Assembly (NCBI GenBank): GCA_023131975.1
Contig: JAGLYV010000010.1
Location: forward strand, 1-32,629
Origin: Candidatus Krumholzibacteriia bacterium
GTDB taxonomy: Bacteria; Krumholzibacteriota; Krumholzibacteriia; Krumholzibacteriales; Krumholzibacteriaceae
Reading direction: 5' to 3'
Length of the DNA stretch: 32,629 nt
Shown here: in pieces, positions 15,843-24,145 of the stretch
Numbering within the stretch: the first letter of the stretch is position 1
Layout of the letters: each line of letters starts with the position of its first letter
The notes under the pieces: generated by a model
Databases searched by the model: none
Seen by the model: the letters and a program-made list of their open reading frames with translations, nothing else
What the model was told of the DNA's origin: nothing
Program-made: the position numbers and the translations under genes

Positions 15843-18056
15843 TCATTTTTTCTTTTCGATCCTGATTCGCCCCGTCCCCTTCTTCGTAAACGAACCTATG
15901 ATCGCGGAATCCACTCCGCGACTGAGAAGCATGTCGTGAAGCCTGACCGCTTCGCCCCGCGGCAGTGCTATCAGGAGCCCCCCCGATGTCTGGGCATCGC
16001 AGATCACCATGCGGTCTGTCTCGGATATCGTTTTATCCCAGTCTGTCATATCGGCTGTGAACAGATGATTGTTCACTGTTCCTCCCGGTATATTACCCTC
16101 CTCCGCCAGTTCCCTGGTCCCTTCTATGAGCGGGATACTTTCTTTCCACAACACCGCGTCGATTCCGCTTCCTTTCGTCATCTCTCTCAGATGCCCTACA
16201 AGCCCGAACCCTGTCACGTCCGTACAGGCGTTTACCGGGAAATCGGCCATTGTCTCGGCAGCCGTGCGGTTAAGACCACTCATGACTGAGATCGCCTTTT
16301 CCCTTGTCTCTTTATTCGCGCTCCCGTTTTTCATCGCTGTAGCGATTATTCCCGTCCCAAGAGGCTTCGTGAGGATGATGCTGTCACCGGGCCTGGCACT
16401 TGAATTCCGCAGTATGGAATCCGGGTGGACTATGCCGGTCACTGCCAGCCCGTACTTGGGCTCGGTATCTTCGATAGTATGTCCTCCGATGATCGATATT
16501 CCAGCCTCATCAGCTTTCGAAAGTGCCCCTTCCAGAATCTTGCGCAGGATATCGAGCGACAGCCTTTTGTCGGGAAATCCCACTATGTTCAGGCCGAACA
16601 GCGGTTTCGCGCCCATCGCGTAAAGATCACTCAGCGAATTGGCCGCCGCGATGACTCCAAAAGTGAAAGGGTCGTCGACGATCGGCGTAAAAAAATCGAC
16701 CGTCTGCACGATCGCGATATCGTCACTGATCCTGTATACCGCTGCGTCGTCGGACGTATCCTTTCCGACAAGGACATCGGGATCATCGGAGGAGGGCAGG
16801 CCTTCCAGCACCTTCTCGAGGTCCTGCGGTCTCAATTTGCAGGCACATCCGAGGCCATGCGTGTACCTGGTCAACCTGACCGATTCTCCATCCTCGACTA
16901 TATCTTCCTGTCTGTCCGCATCGGGGCCGAGTCTGCCGGCCGCTTTCAGAATGATCTCTGCCGCTCTATCCACCTCATCGACCGTGGTCATTCGTCCCGT
17001 CGAAAGTCTTATTGTCCCCATAGCGATGTCCACCGGTATCTTCATGGCCTCCAGGACAATGGATACATCGATCGAATCTGTATGGCAGGCGGCTCCCGCG
17101 GAAGCGGCTACCTCTCCGGCGATCTCATCGAGCAGTGTGTTCGCCTCTACGAAAGGAAAACTCACACTGAGAGTATTGGGAAGCCTCTGATCGATGCTCC
17201 CGTTTATCCTGATCCCTGGTGAGCCGACGAGCAGAAGGTCCTGGAGCCTGTCTCTCATCTCCCCCATATGGTCCATGTTTATTGCCAGATCTCTTTCAGC
17301 TACTTCCGCGGCCTTGCCCAGGCCGGCGATCTCGAGAATGTTCTCCGTCCCGGCTCTTATGTTCCTCTCGTGATCGGCACCGTGGATAAGCTTGGCCAGT
17401 TTAACGCCGGGCCTTATATAGAGTGCTCCGATCCCTTTTGGAGCATAAAACTTGTGTCCCGCCACAGAGAGAAGGTCCACCCCCAGTTCGTCGACCTTCA
17501 CAGGTACCTTTCCGACTGATTGAGCCGCGTCGGAATGAAAGATTATCCCCTTTTCCCTGGCGATCGCGGCGAGTCCGCTCACCGGCTGGATAGTTCCGAC
17601 TTCGTTATTGGCATGCATGACCGTCGCCAGAATCGTATCGGGAGATATAGCATCCCGGAAATCATCGATCGAGACAAGCCCCTCGCTGTCTACCGGCAGG
17701 TATGTGACCCTGAATCCTTCACCCTCCAGGAACCGACATACCTCCATAACGGCCGGATGTTCTATCGACGAAGTTATAATGTGATTGCCTTTATCCCTGA
17801 GGGCGATAGCAGCCCCCTTTATTGCCAGATTGTTCGATTCGCTGCCGCCGCTGGTGAATATCACCTCGTCCGGGTTGCACCCCAGTAGCCTGGCAAGCGA
17901 CCTCCGGGCATCACTTACCGTCTTTCTTGCCTGCAGGCCGTACCAGTGGGAACTCGAGGGATTCCCGAAATATTCATCAAGAAACGGCCTCATGGCCGCC
18001 GCGACCTCTGGAGAGATCGGCGTAGTCGCGTTATAGTCGAGATAAACAGGTAACAT
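15843..18056 (-). CDS. selD: cysteine desulfurase fused to selenide, water dikinase (NifS-SelD)
   Basis: A 737-residue bifunctional enzyme of selenium metabolism. Residues 1 to about 385 form a NifS/IscS-type PLP desulfurase with SGGSESNN, the aldimine lysine Lys202 (AGHKFYAPKG) and the likely persulfide cysteine Cys324 (SAGAACHT). Residues from about 395 form SelD, making selenophosphate from selenide and ATP, with the essential Cys404 and Lys407 in GCACK (compare GCGCK in E. coli SelD) and DTSDDAAV in the nucleotide region. The fusion implies that selenium released from selenocysteine, or carried as a perselenide, is handed directly to the SelD site. Cys, not selenocysteine, occupies the SelD active site. 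ATG 18056 has GGGAG upstream. It is the first gene of a leftward operon, divergent from the GH99-like gene. Products could feed selenocysteine or selenouridine synthesis. Confidence 0.95.
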   Translation of the reverse strand: MLPVYLDYNATTPISPEVAAAMRPFLDEYFGNPSSSHWYGLQARKTVSDARRSLARLLGCNPDEVIFTSGGSESNNLAIKGAAIALRDKGNHIITSSIEHPAVMEVCRFLEGEGFRVTYLPVDSEGLVSIDDFRDAISPDTILATVMHANNEVGTIQPVSGLAAIAREKGIIFHSDAAQSVGKVPVKVDELGVDLLSVAGHKFYAPKGIGALYIRPGVKLAKLIHGADHERNIRAGTENILEIAGLGKAAEVAERDLAINMDHMGEMRDRLQDLLLVGSPGIRINGSIDQRLPNTLSVSFPFVEANTLLDEIAGEVAASAGAACHTDSIDVSIVLEAMKIPVDIAMGTIRLSTGRMTTVDEVDRAAEIILKAAGRLGPDADRQEDIVEDGESVRLTRYTHGLGCACKLRPQDLEKVLEGLPSSDDPDVLVGKDTSDDAAVYRISDDIAIVQTVDFFTPIVDDPFTFGVIAAANSLSDLYAMGAKPLFGLNIVGFPDKRLSLDILRKILEGALSKADEAGISIIGGHTIEDTEPKYGLAVTGIVHPDSILRNSSARPGDSIILTKPLGTGIIATAMKNGSANKETREKAISVMSGLNRTAAETMADFPVNACTDVTGFGLVGHLREMTKGSGIDAVLWKESIPLIEGTRELAEEGNIPGGTVNNHLFTADMTDWDKTISETDRMVICDAQTSGGLLIALPRGEAVRLHDMLLSRGVDSAIIGSFTKKGTGRIRIEKKK

Positions 18057-18293
18057 TGGCTTTTCTCCCTATCGTCCCAGCGCCCGGATCATGATCAACA
18101 GAAACGACTCGAAACACTATTGTAAGCATATAGCTTCATTTCAATAAACAATTTTCTCCGTAAAAGTCAACGTCTCGCGGCCTGTAGTCGCAATATTGAC
18201 ATATCTCCATGTTTCGTATATCGTCAGGCATTCAACCGGGCAGGTTGATCAAAAGCCCGGCATCCGGAAATACGATCCAGGAGGAAGACGACG
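18057..18293. promoter_or_regulatory. divergent intergenic region between NifS-SelD and GH99-like genes
   Basis: A 236-base AT-richer spacer that must hold promoters for both directions. Rightward: TTGACA at 18196-18201 is a perfect -35, with TATATC (18217) or TATCGT (18219) as the -10 at 15 or 17 bases. Leftward: TTGACT lies on the minus strand at about 18166-18171, with TTATTG or TATTGA 17-18 bases on. The rightward gene is preceded by AGGAGG. No riboswitch or RNA gene was recognised. Confidence 0.5.
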
Positions 18294-19406
18294 ATGACAA
18301 AAAATATGATCTTTTTACTGATAATGACTCTTCTGATGTCTTGCGGCGATGGGAAAGAAAAAAACCGCAGCGGACCGAGAGATACCCCTCCCATGTCCGC
18401 GCGCTCCCACGATATACATATCTTCTACCATGCTGGATTCGGGACTCCGGAGATCGACGGCGAATACCGGAGCTGGAACAGCGAGGGCGAGAATAAAATG
18501 GGTGAATCCCTTTCTTACCCCGGAGGCATGGATATCGCTTCCAGTTTCTTTCCCGCCTACGGGTGTTACAGTTCGAATGATCCCCGGGTGATTGAAAGCC
18601 ATATGGGACAACTCGCCGTAGCCCAGACTGGGGTCGTATGTGTATTGTGGTACGGAAAAGACTCATATGAAAGTCGACCTGTTCAGATGATCCTGGACAC
18701 GGCCGTACGATACAGCATCAGGGTAGACTTCATGATCGCCGCTTATGAAGGCCGGACGATAGAATCGGTCGCCGGGGATATCCGGCACATAATCGATACA
18801 TGGGGAAAACACGAGGCCTTTTACATAACCGACAGATCCGGCATGCTCCCGATGTTCTTTATCGAACAGACCTGGTCGTTTGAGACGGAAGTCTGGGCTT
18901 CGATTCTCAGTGAAAAAGGAACCGGCACGATCAGAAACACCCCTTTTGACGCCATACTTATCGGCGGCTGGGAGGACAGCGGGGACGGCGACAGGGTCCT
19001 CGACGCGGGATTCGACGGATTCTACACCCCATACTCGAGCGCGGAGACCTGGGGAGCTGATGTGACCAACTGGGAGGAAATGAATCTATTCGCGATGGAC
19101 AACACACTGATCTTCATTCCCACCCTGCGTCCTGGATATGACGACACAAGGATCCACTCCTGGAACGGCGGCGCTGTTATAGATAGAGACGTTGGAGAAT
19201 TCTACATGACGATGGTCAAAGCTGCCTTGAAGCTCAAACCTCCCTATATTTCTCTCGATTCCTTCAACCACTGGCAGGCAGGGACCCAGATCGAACCGGC
19301 CGCACCCCTGAAGCTCCAGGAATTCGAATACAAAAATTACAGGGATGAGAACGGATACAGATATTTACGGGTCACCAAGGAATGGGTAAAGGGGTTCTCC
19401 AGATAG
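18294..19406 (+). CDS. GH99-like (endo-alpha-mannosidase family) lipoprotein with altered active site
   Basis: A 370-residue predicted lipoprotein (lipobox LLMSC at residues 13-17, then GDGK). The rest fits the GH99 (beta/alpha)8 family, whose members cleave inside alpha-mannan or glucosylated mannose glycans: FYHAGFGTPEIDG at the start, then MDIASSFFPAYGCYSSNDP, VIESHM and GVVCVLWYG. The C-terminal catalytic loop reads FNHWQAGTQIEPA. In characterised GH99 enzymes this loop is NEWHEGTQIE, with both glutamates catalytic. Here they are His326 and Ala329, although the GTQIE that follows is intact. The protein is therefore probably not a standard GH99 hydrolase and may bind glycans or use other chemistry. 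ATG 18294 follows AGGAGG by nine bases. It is likely cotranscribed with the EamA gene. Confidence 0.85.
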   Translation: MTKNMIFLLIMTLLMSCGDGKEKNRSGPRDTPPMSARSHDIHIFYHAGFGTPEIDGEYRSWNSEGENKMGESLSYPGGMDIASSFFPAYGCYSSNDPRVIESHMGQLAVAQTGVVCVLWYGKDSYESRPVQMILDTAVRYSIRVDFMIAAYEGRTIESVAGDIRHIIDTWGKHEAFYITDRSGMLPMFFIEQTWSFETEVWASILSEKGTGTIRNTPFDAILIGGWEDSGDGDRVLDAGFDGFYTPYSSAETWGADVTNWEEMNLFAMDNTLIFIPTLRPGYDDTRIHSWNGGAVIDRDVGEFYMTMVKAALKLKPPYISLDSFNHWQAGTQIEPAAPLKLQEFEYKNYRDENGYRYLRVTKEWVKGFSR

Positions 19407-19469
19407 CACGAGGGCACCTGCGTCCCGACAGATAGCCAGAATACCTATACCGATTCCGGAGACTGTGAT

Positions 19470-20378
19470 TTGCGATCAAAAACAATAAAATCAGAGATCC
19501 TGCTTCTTACCGCATCAGCAATCTGGGGATTCGCTTTTGTGGCGCAGAGAGTGGGCATGGAACATGTCGGCCCGTTCATATTCAACGGAATCCGGTTCGC
19601 CCTGGGAACCATAGTCCTGATCCCCCTCGCTATCCGCTCGGTCAAAAAAGGCGGTGAGCCAGCCACCCGTTCCGTCTTCCTTATCGGGGTGATCGCGGGC
19701 CTTGTCCTTTTCTTCGGCGCTTCACTACAGCAGACCGGACTGGTCTACACCACCGCCGGGAAGGCGGGGTTCATCACCGGACTGTATGTCGTACTGGTCC
19801 CGATACTTGGTATCGCGGTCAGGCAGAAGACCGGCGCGGGTACCTGGGCCGGTGTGCTTCTGGCCGGTATTGGACTTTATCTTCTCAGCTTCACCGGTCG
19901 GTTCACGATCGGAAAAGGAGATCTACTCGTCCTTGGAGGAACATTCTTCTGGGCCACACATGTCCTCCTCATAGGAGCGTTCATAAAAAGAATAAACCCG
20001 CTTGTCCTTGCCGCCACACAGTTTTCTGTCTGTTCGATCCTCAGTATCGCGACTTCCCTCCTTACGGAATCTAATTCGGTTCAGGGGGTGCGGGACGCGG
20101 CCATTCCCATACTTTACGGAGGCCTGCTCTCGGTAGCGATAGCATATACGCTTCAACTGCTGGCCCAGAGAGACACACCCCCCTCGCACGCGGCGATCAT
20201 CCTCAGCCTGGAAACCGTCTTTGCCGCCGTCGGAGGCTGGTTGATCCTGAGCGAAGTAATCCCGATGAGAGGACTTTTCGGATGCGTACTCATGCTCGTC
20301 GGTATCCTCGTATCTCAGCTGGGCGTCAGAAGAGGCAGGGGAAAATCCACAGAGCCATGTCCAGGACCCGGACTATAA
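19470..20378 (+). CDS. EamA-family (DMT superfamily) transporter
   Basis: A 302-residue inner-membrane exporter-like protein with about ten helices in two EamA repeats. The first begins LLLTASAIWGFAFVAQRVGM and the second begins near GDLLVLGGTFFWATHVLLIGAFIKR. Members of this family export metabolites such as amino acids, but the substrate cannot be read from sequence. The start is TTG 19470 with CGGAG about eight bases upstream; no in-frame ATG lies close by. It is 63 bases after the GH99-like gene without a terminator between them, and is closed by the hairpin at 20403-20454. Confidence 0.9.
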   Translation: MRSKTIKSEILLLTASAIWGFAFVAQRVGMEHVGPFIFNGIRFALGTIVLIPLAIRSVKKGGEPATRSVFLIGVIAGLVLFFGASLQQTGLVYTTAGKAGFITGLYVVLVPILGIAVRQKTGAGTWAGVLLAGIGLYLLSFTGRFTIGKGDLLVLGGTFFWATHVLLIGAFIKRINPLVLAATQFSVCSILSIATSLLTESNSVQGVRDAAIPILYGGLLSVAIAYTLQLLAQRDTPPSHAAIILSLETVFAAVGGWLILSEVIPMRGLFGCVLMLVGILVSQLGVRRGRGKSTEPCPGPGL

Positions 20379-20402
20379 AACAAGCGGTCCTGTAAAGATT
20401 CC

Positions 20403-20454
20403 AGATAATGATAAAACGGCATGCCCCACAGGAGCATGCCGCGACCGATTATCT
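20403..20454. terminator. bidirectional terminator between EamA gene and the MBX-like operon
   Basis: An inner stem CGGCATGC (20417-20424) pairs with GCATGCCG (20434-20441). An outer stem AGATAAT (20403-20409) pairs with ATTATCT (20448-20454), followed on the plus strand by TTTTTA. On the minus strand the inner stem is directly followed by TTTTAT. It lies between converging genes and probably ends both transcripts. Confidence 0.78.
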
Positions 20455-20490
20455 TTTTTATTTAGTATTGTCTGAATTACTTCTTGAGCG

Positions 20491-22260
20491 TCACCGTCCG
20501 GACAGATATTCGTTGATCGACCAGGCGGCCTTTTTACCGGTGCCTATCGCGCCTACCGCGTCGTCAGGGCCGGTCTCACAGTCGCCGCCGGCGAAAACGC
20601 CATCGATACTCGTCGTCATTCTTTCCTGATCGGCTTCGAAATTGCCCCATTTATCAAGCTTGATCCCGGCTTCACGAGCGACCTCGTCCTCGACCTTCTG
20701 CCCTATCGCCATCACACAGGTGTCTGCCTCAATAGTGAATTCGGACCCCTCGATCGCCTCAGGCCTCCGCCTGCCGCTCGAATCGGGCTCACCCAGACGC
20801 ATCCTTCTGCAGGTGAGATGAAGCCTGCCGCCCTGCTCCGTCATCTTTTCCGGAGTAGTCAGGAAGTTAAACTCCACGCCCTCCTCCATCGCCTCTTCCA
20901 CTTCCTCCGCATTCGCCGGCATCTCCTTCCTACTCCTCCGGTAGACGACCTCCACTTCGGACCCGAGCCTGAGAGCCGACCTGGCAACGTCCATGGCTGT
21001 ATTCCCGCCACCGACTACTATCGTCTTCTTCCCGATATCGGGCCTTTCGCCTTTCGAAATACGATCCAGGAAATCCAGTCCGATATGGACCGCCGGAAGA
21101 TCACTGCCCTCTACAGGCATATCTGTCCCGATCTGTGCCCCGACCGAGACAAAGACAGCATCGTAGTCGTCCAGGATCTGGCGTGCCGATATATCTTTTC
21201 CTACCCTGACGCCGGTCTTTATCTCGACACCGGCATCCTCGATCACTTTGATCTCTCTGGCGAGCACCTCGTCAGGAAGCCTGTACTCGGGTATACCGCT
21301 AAGCAACATGCCACCCGGCTTGTCCTGCTGTTCGAAGACTCTCACCTCGTGTCCGTAATGAGCGAGATAAAAACCAGCTGTAAGTCCGGCAGGACCAGCG
21401 CCTATGATGGCCACCTTTTTCCCTGTCGCGGGGATGTCTTCGGTTTCCAGTATAGAATCCCGGATATCGAGAGTATTATCAGTTATGTACCTCTTGAGCC
21501 AGCGGATAGCCAGCGGCCTTCCCTGCGCTCCGACAGGGCAGGCTGTCTCGCAATGCGCGGTGCATACTCGCCCGCACGATTCAGAGAAAGGATTCGTGTC
21601 GTAGAGGATCCTGAGACCTTCTTCGAGCTCTCCATCCCTGATAGCCTTTATATATTGTGGAACATCCATGTGGGTTGGACAGGCCTCGATACAGAGGCCG
21701 CATTCGATGCATCTGGCCGCTTCTTCAAGCGCCGCCTCGGTCGTATATCCCAGCATCATCTCATCGAAGTTCTTTTTGCGGACATCGGGTTCGACGAATC
21801 TCATCGAAGCACGGACCGGCTCTATCAGCCAGGACTCGTCCGTGGTCCTGTACCCCTTCTCCGACATATCCCATGGCTTCTGATCTCCTCCGGGAACGAA
21901 TACCCAGTCCTCACCATCATCCGAGATCCAGTTATACTCGTTCGACATCCCGAGGCTGGCGGTCGGGCATACATCGACGCACAGGGCACACCAGCAGCAT
22001 CTGCCGTAATCTATCGAAGGCCTCAGGCCGCTGTCTCCCCGCTTCGTCTCCTGGCCGGGCAACTCGACCATATCGATGGCCGCGTTCTGGCAGATAGCCT
22101 CGCAGGTACCGCATCCGACGCACTTGCCGAGATCGTTTATATGGAATCCCCTGTACGCGGGGGCACCCTCCCGGTCCGTACGCGGCCGCATGATCGTGAA
22201 CGGTTTTTCGAACGCCCTTTTCCAGGCGTAGAAGGGAGATATGATGTCTCTGAGTTTCAT
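20491..22260 (-). CDS. NuoI/MbxN-type ferredoxin subunit fused to GltD/NfnB-type FAD-NADPH oxidoreductase
   Basis: A 589-residue electron-transfer protein. Residues 1-150 form a NuoI-like two-cluster ferredoxin (CVGCGTCEAIC and CCWCALCVDVC), the position normally filled by MbxN/NuoI. From about 175 it continues as a GltD/NfnB-like flavoprotein: an N-terminal iron-sulfur region (CIECGLCIEAC, then CGRVCTAHCETAC), FAD-binding GAGPAGLTAG, NADPH-binding GGGNTAMD followed by YRRSRKEMPA, and a closing FAD motif AGGDCETGP. The fusion would let NADPH or NADP+ exchange electrons with the membrane complex through the flavin and four clusters. It starts at ATG 22260, one base after the NuoD-like stop, and is the last gene of the operon. 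GAGAGG precedes the start. Direction of electron flow is unknown. Confidence 0.92.
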   Translation of the reverse strand: MKLRDIISPFYAWKRAFEKPFTIMRPRTDREGAPAYRGFHINDLGKCVGCGTCEAICQNAAIDMVELPGQETKRGDSGLRPSIDYGRCCWCALCVDVCPTASLGMSNEYNWISDDGEDWVFVPGGDQKPWDMSEKGYRTTDESWLIEPVRASMRFVEPDVRKKNFDEMMLGYTTEAALEEAARCIECGLCIEACPTHMDVPQYIKAIRDGELEEGLRILYDTNPFSESCGRVCTAHCETACPVGAQGRPLAIRWLKRYITDNTLDIRDSILETEDIPATGKKVAIIGAGPAGLTAGFYLAHYGHEVRVFEQQDKPGGMLLSGIPEYRLPDEVLAREIKVIEDAGVEIKTGVRVGKDISARQILDDYDAVFVSVGAQIGTDMPVEGSDLPAVHIGLDFLDRISKGERPDIGKKTIVVGGGNTAMDVARSALRLGSEVEVVYRRSRKEMPANAEEVEEAMEEGVEFNFLTTPEKMTEQGGRLHLTCRRMRLGEPDSSGRRRPEAIEGSEFTIEADTCVMAIGQKVEDEVAREAGIKLDKWGNFEADQERMTTSIDGVFAGGDCETGPDDAVGAIGTGKKAAWSINEYLSGR

Positions 22261-22261
22261 G

Positions 22262-23479
22262 CTACCTCTCTATCTCCGGTGGACATGTCTGAAGCGATAC
22301 AGCCAGTCCGCCTACATCCGCTATGCTGATCCCGACTGCGAGATGCTCAAGCAGAGACATCGCGTGTGTATAGCTCGCGCCACGCACATGCACCCTCCTC
22401 GGATACCCGGAACCATCGCTGACCATGTAATATCCCATCTCGCCGCGACCCGTTTCGGCCCGCACATAAGTCTCGCCCGGGGGTATCCTCCAGTGAAGGA
22501 CGTTGGGCAGCTTTACCCTGACTGGCCCATCCTTCGGCATCCTTTTGAATATCTGTCTGATCAGGTCGATAGACATCAGGATCTCTTCCTTCCTCAGCAG
22601 CGACCGCTCGTAGGCGTCTGAGCGGCCTCCCGTGATGACATTAAAATCGAGCTGGTCATATATCAGGTATGGGGTGTCTTTTCTGACATCGTTAGCGATC
22701 CCGGTACCCCTGGCATTCGTGCCGGTAATTCCGAAAGGCTCTACCCACGATGCCGGGATCACACCCAGTCCCTGCGACCTGCTTTTTATGACGGCGTTGT
22801 CGAAGAGGACCTTTTCCAGATCGTATATCAGTTTCTCTATCTTTTTGAGGACAGCCTCGGTCCTATCTTCGAATCCGTCGGGAAGATCGCCTCGTACCCC
22901 GCCGGGGATTATGTACATATGGTATATCCTGTGGCCACTCAACTCTTCGAACAGATCGAGGATATAATCGCGATGCGCGATCGCCCACTGTCCGACAGTA
23001 CCGAGTCCGAACGATCCTCCCTGTCCACCGAGGCCCATTACAAGTGACGCGATCCTGATCATCTCCAGGGTCAACGCCCGGAGCCACCTCGCTTTTTCCG
23101 GTATCTCTATACCGGCAAGTTCCTCGGCAGCTGCGGCAAAAAGATATTCGTTATAATCAGGTTCGGGAACACAGATCCTGCAGACGATGGGAAAACACTG
23201 GATATATTTTCTTCTCTCCATCAACTTCTCGAATCCCCTGTGCAGATACCCTACATGGGTCTTCGCGTCGACTACGATATCGCCTTCCAGTGTAAGTTCG
23301 AGGGCCATATTGCCCGTGATGCCTGGATGCTGCGGCCCCTGCCATATCTTCAGGTACTTGCCTGAAGAGAGGTCGAACGATGGCCTTTCAGTCCAGACGG
23401 GATACCATGGGTCCCTCGTCTCCCTGACCGGCATCAGGTCGGGTTGTTTTCTGATCTTGTCTCCCTGCTGCCTATCCAT
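22262..23479 (-). CDS. mbxL: NuoD/MbxL-like large subunit with incomplete NiFe ligands
   Basis: A 405-residue homologue of the complex I 49-kDa subunit and group 4 hydrogenase large subunit. It begins with GPQHPGITG, typical of NuoD/HycE-type proteins. The N-terminal cysteine pair is kept (Cys100-x-x-Cys103 in VCRIC) with an extra Cys95. At the C-terminus the usual DPCxxCxxR motif reads QTCPPEIER, so Cys399 is present but the last ligand is Glu402. Hydrogenases need four cysteines for NiFe, whereas NuoD has none; an intermediate set is, from memory, a mark of MBX/MBS complexes that act on sulfur species. The start ATG 23479 overlaps the NuoC-like stop by eight bases and has AAGGAAGGG upstream. 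Confidence 0.88.
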   Translation of the reverse strand: MDRQQGDKIRKQPDLMPVRETRDPWYPVWTERPSFDLSSGKYLKIWQGPQHPGITGNMALELTLEGDIVVDAKTHVGYLHRGFEKLMERRKYIQCFPIVCRICVPEPDYNEYLFAAAAEELAGIEIPEKARWLRALTLEMIRIASLVMGLGGQGGSFGLGTVGQWAIAHRDYILDLFEELSGHRIYHMYIIPGGVRGDLPDGFEDRTEAVLKKIEKLIYDLEKVLFDNAVIKSRSQGLGVIPASWVEPFGITGTNARGTGIANDVRKDTPYLIYDQLDFNVITGGRSDAYERSLLRKEEILMSIDLIRQIFKRMPKDGPVRVKLPNVLHWRIPPGETYVRAETGRGEMGYYMVSDGSGYPRRVHVRGASYTHAMSLLEHLAVGISIADVGGLAVSLQTCPPEIER

Positions 23480-24065
23480 CGTTACCCTTCCTTTTCCTCC
23501 TGCCCCTCACCAGGTCCTTCACCGAACGTTTCACCTGCTCCTCGCTGGCATAATTCTTTTCGGCCATATGAGTGGCCGGGTCGGCCGTCTTTCTTCCTTC
23601 ACGTGGGAAGAAGGTCTCTTCGGAATATTTTTTTGTATCGAAATCTCTTCTCATCGGGGGGATTCCTTCCCACCCCTCCAGCAGCATGGGCTCGTCGACA
23701 CGAGGGCTGCCGGGAAAATCGATCCCGAACATCTCCCTGAGTTCGCGCTGGTACACCTGCGCGGCGGCCCATAGCCGATGGATACTGTCCATAGACGCGT
23801 CGTCGCGACCGATATCCGCCCTGATACCGATATCGTTCTGTTTTTCGTAGCTGTGAAGAAGGTAAGTCAGCTGGAAGACCCCCCTCTCGATATAGTCGAC
23901 GGCCGAGATCATCACGAGGTGGCGATATCCGGCCCGGTCCCTGAGATAGCCCAGACAGTCCACGACCTGCGTGGCCGGTACGGTCACGAAAACGAGATCC
24001 TCGCGTTTCTCGTCGGCGTCTCCCCCATCGAACATCGATCTTATCTTGTCTATAGTATCCTTCAT
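23472..24065 (-). CDS. mbxK: NuoC/MbxK-like 30-kDa subunit
   Basis: A peripheral-arm subunit of about 197 residues that scaffolds the NuoD- and NuoB-like subunits. The complex I 30-kDa signature is visible as RELREMFGIDFPGSPRVDEPMLLEGWEG followed by PMRRDF. The basic C-terminal tail (RGRRKRKGNDG) overlaps the next gene by eight bases. The start is uncertain: ATG 24065 fits homologues best, but AGGAGG lies about 30 bases further upstream. GTG 24077 or TTG 24122 (216 residues) are possible. Confidence 0.87.
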   Translation of the reverse strand: MKDTIDKIRSMFDGGDADEKREDLVFVTVPATQVVDCLGYLRDRAGYRHLVMISAVDYIERGVFQLTYLLHSYEKQNDIGIRADIGRDDASMDSIHRLWAAAQVYQRELREMFGIDFPGSPRVDEPMLLEGWEGIPPMRRDFDTKKYSEETFFPREGRKTADPATHMAEKNYASEEQVKRSVKDLVRGRRKRKGNDG

Positions 24066-24145
24066 ATTCCTTTTCACTGCCCCTTGCCCAGGGACCCTCC
24101 TGCCACCACCGCGCCGTTCCAACGGTCGGCGGTCGCGGCACCTGG

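Noticed and set aside
20818-22329. 503-residue open frame on the plus strand
   Set aside because: It is antisense to the NuoI-GltD fusion, which has clear cofactor motifs. The plus-strand product matches no family and has no ribosome binding site.
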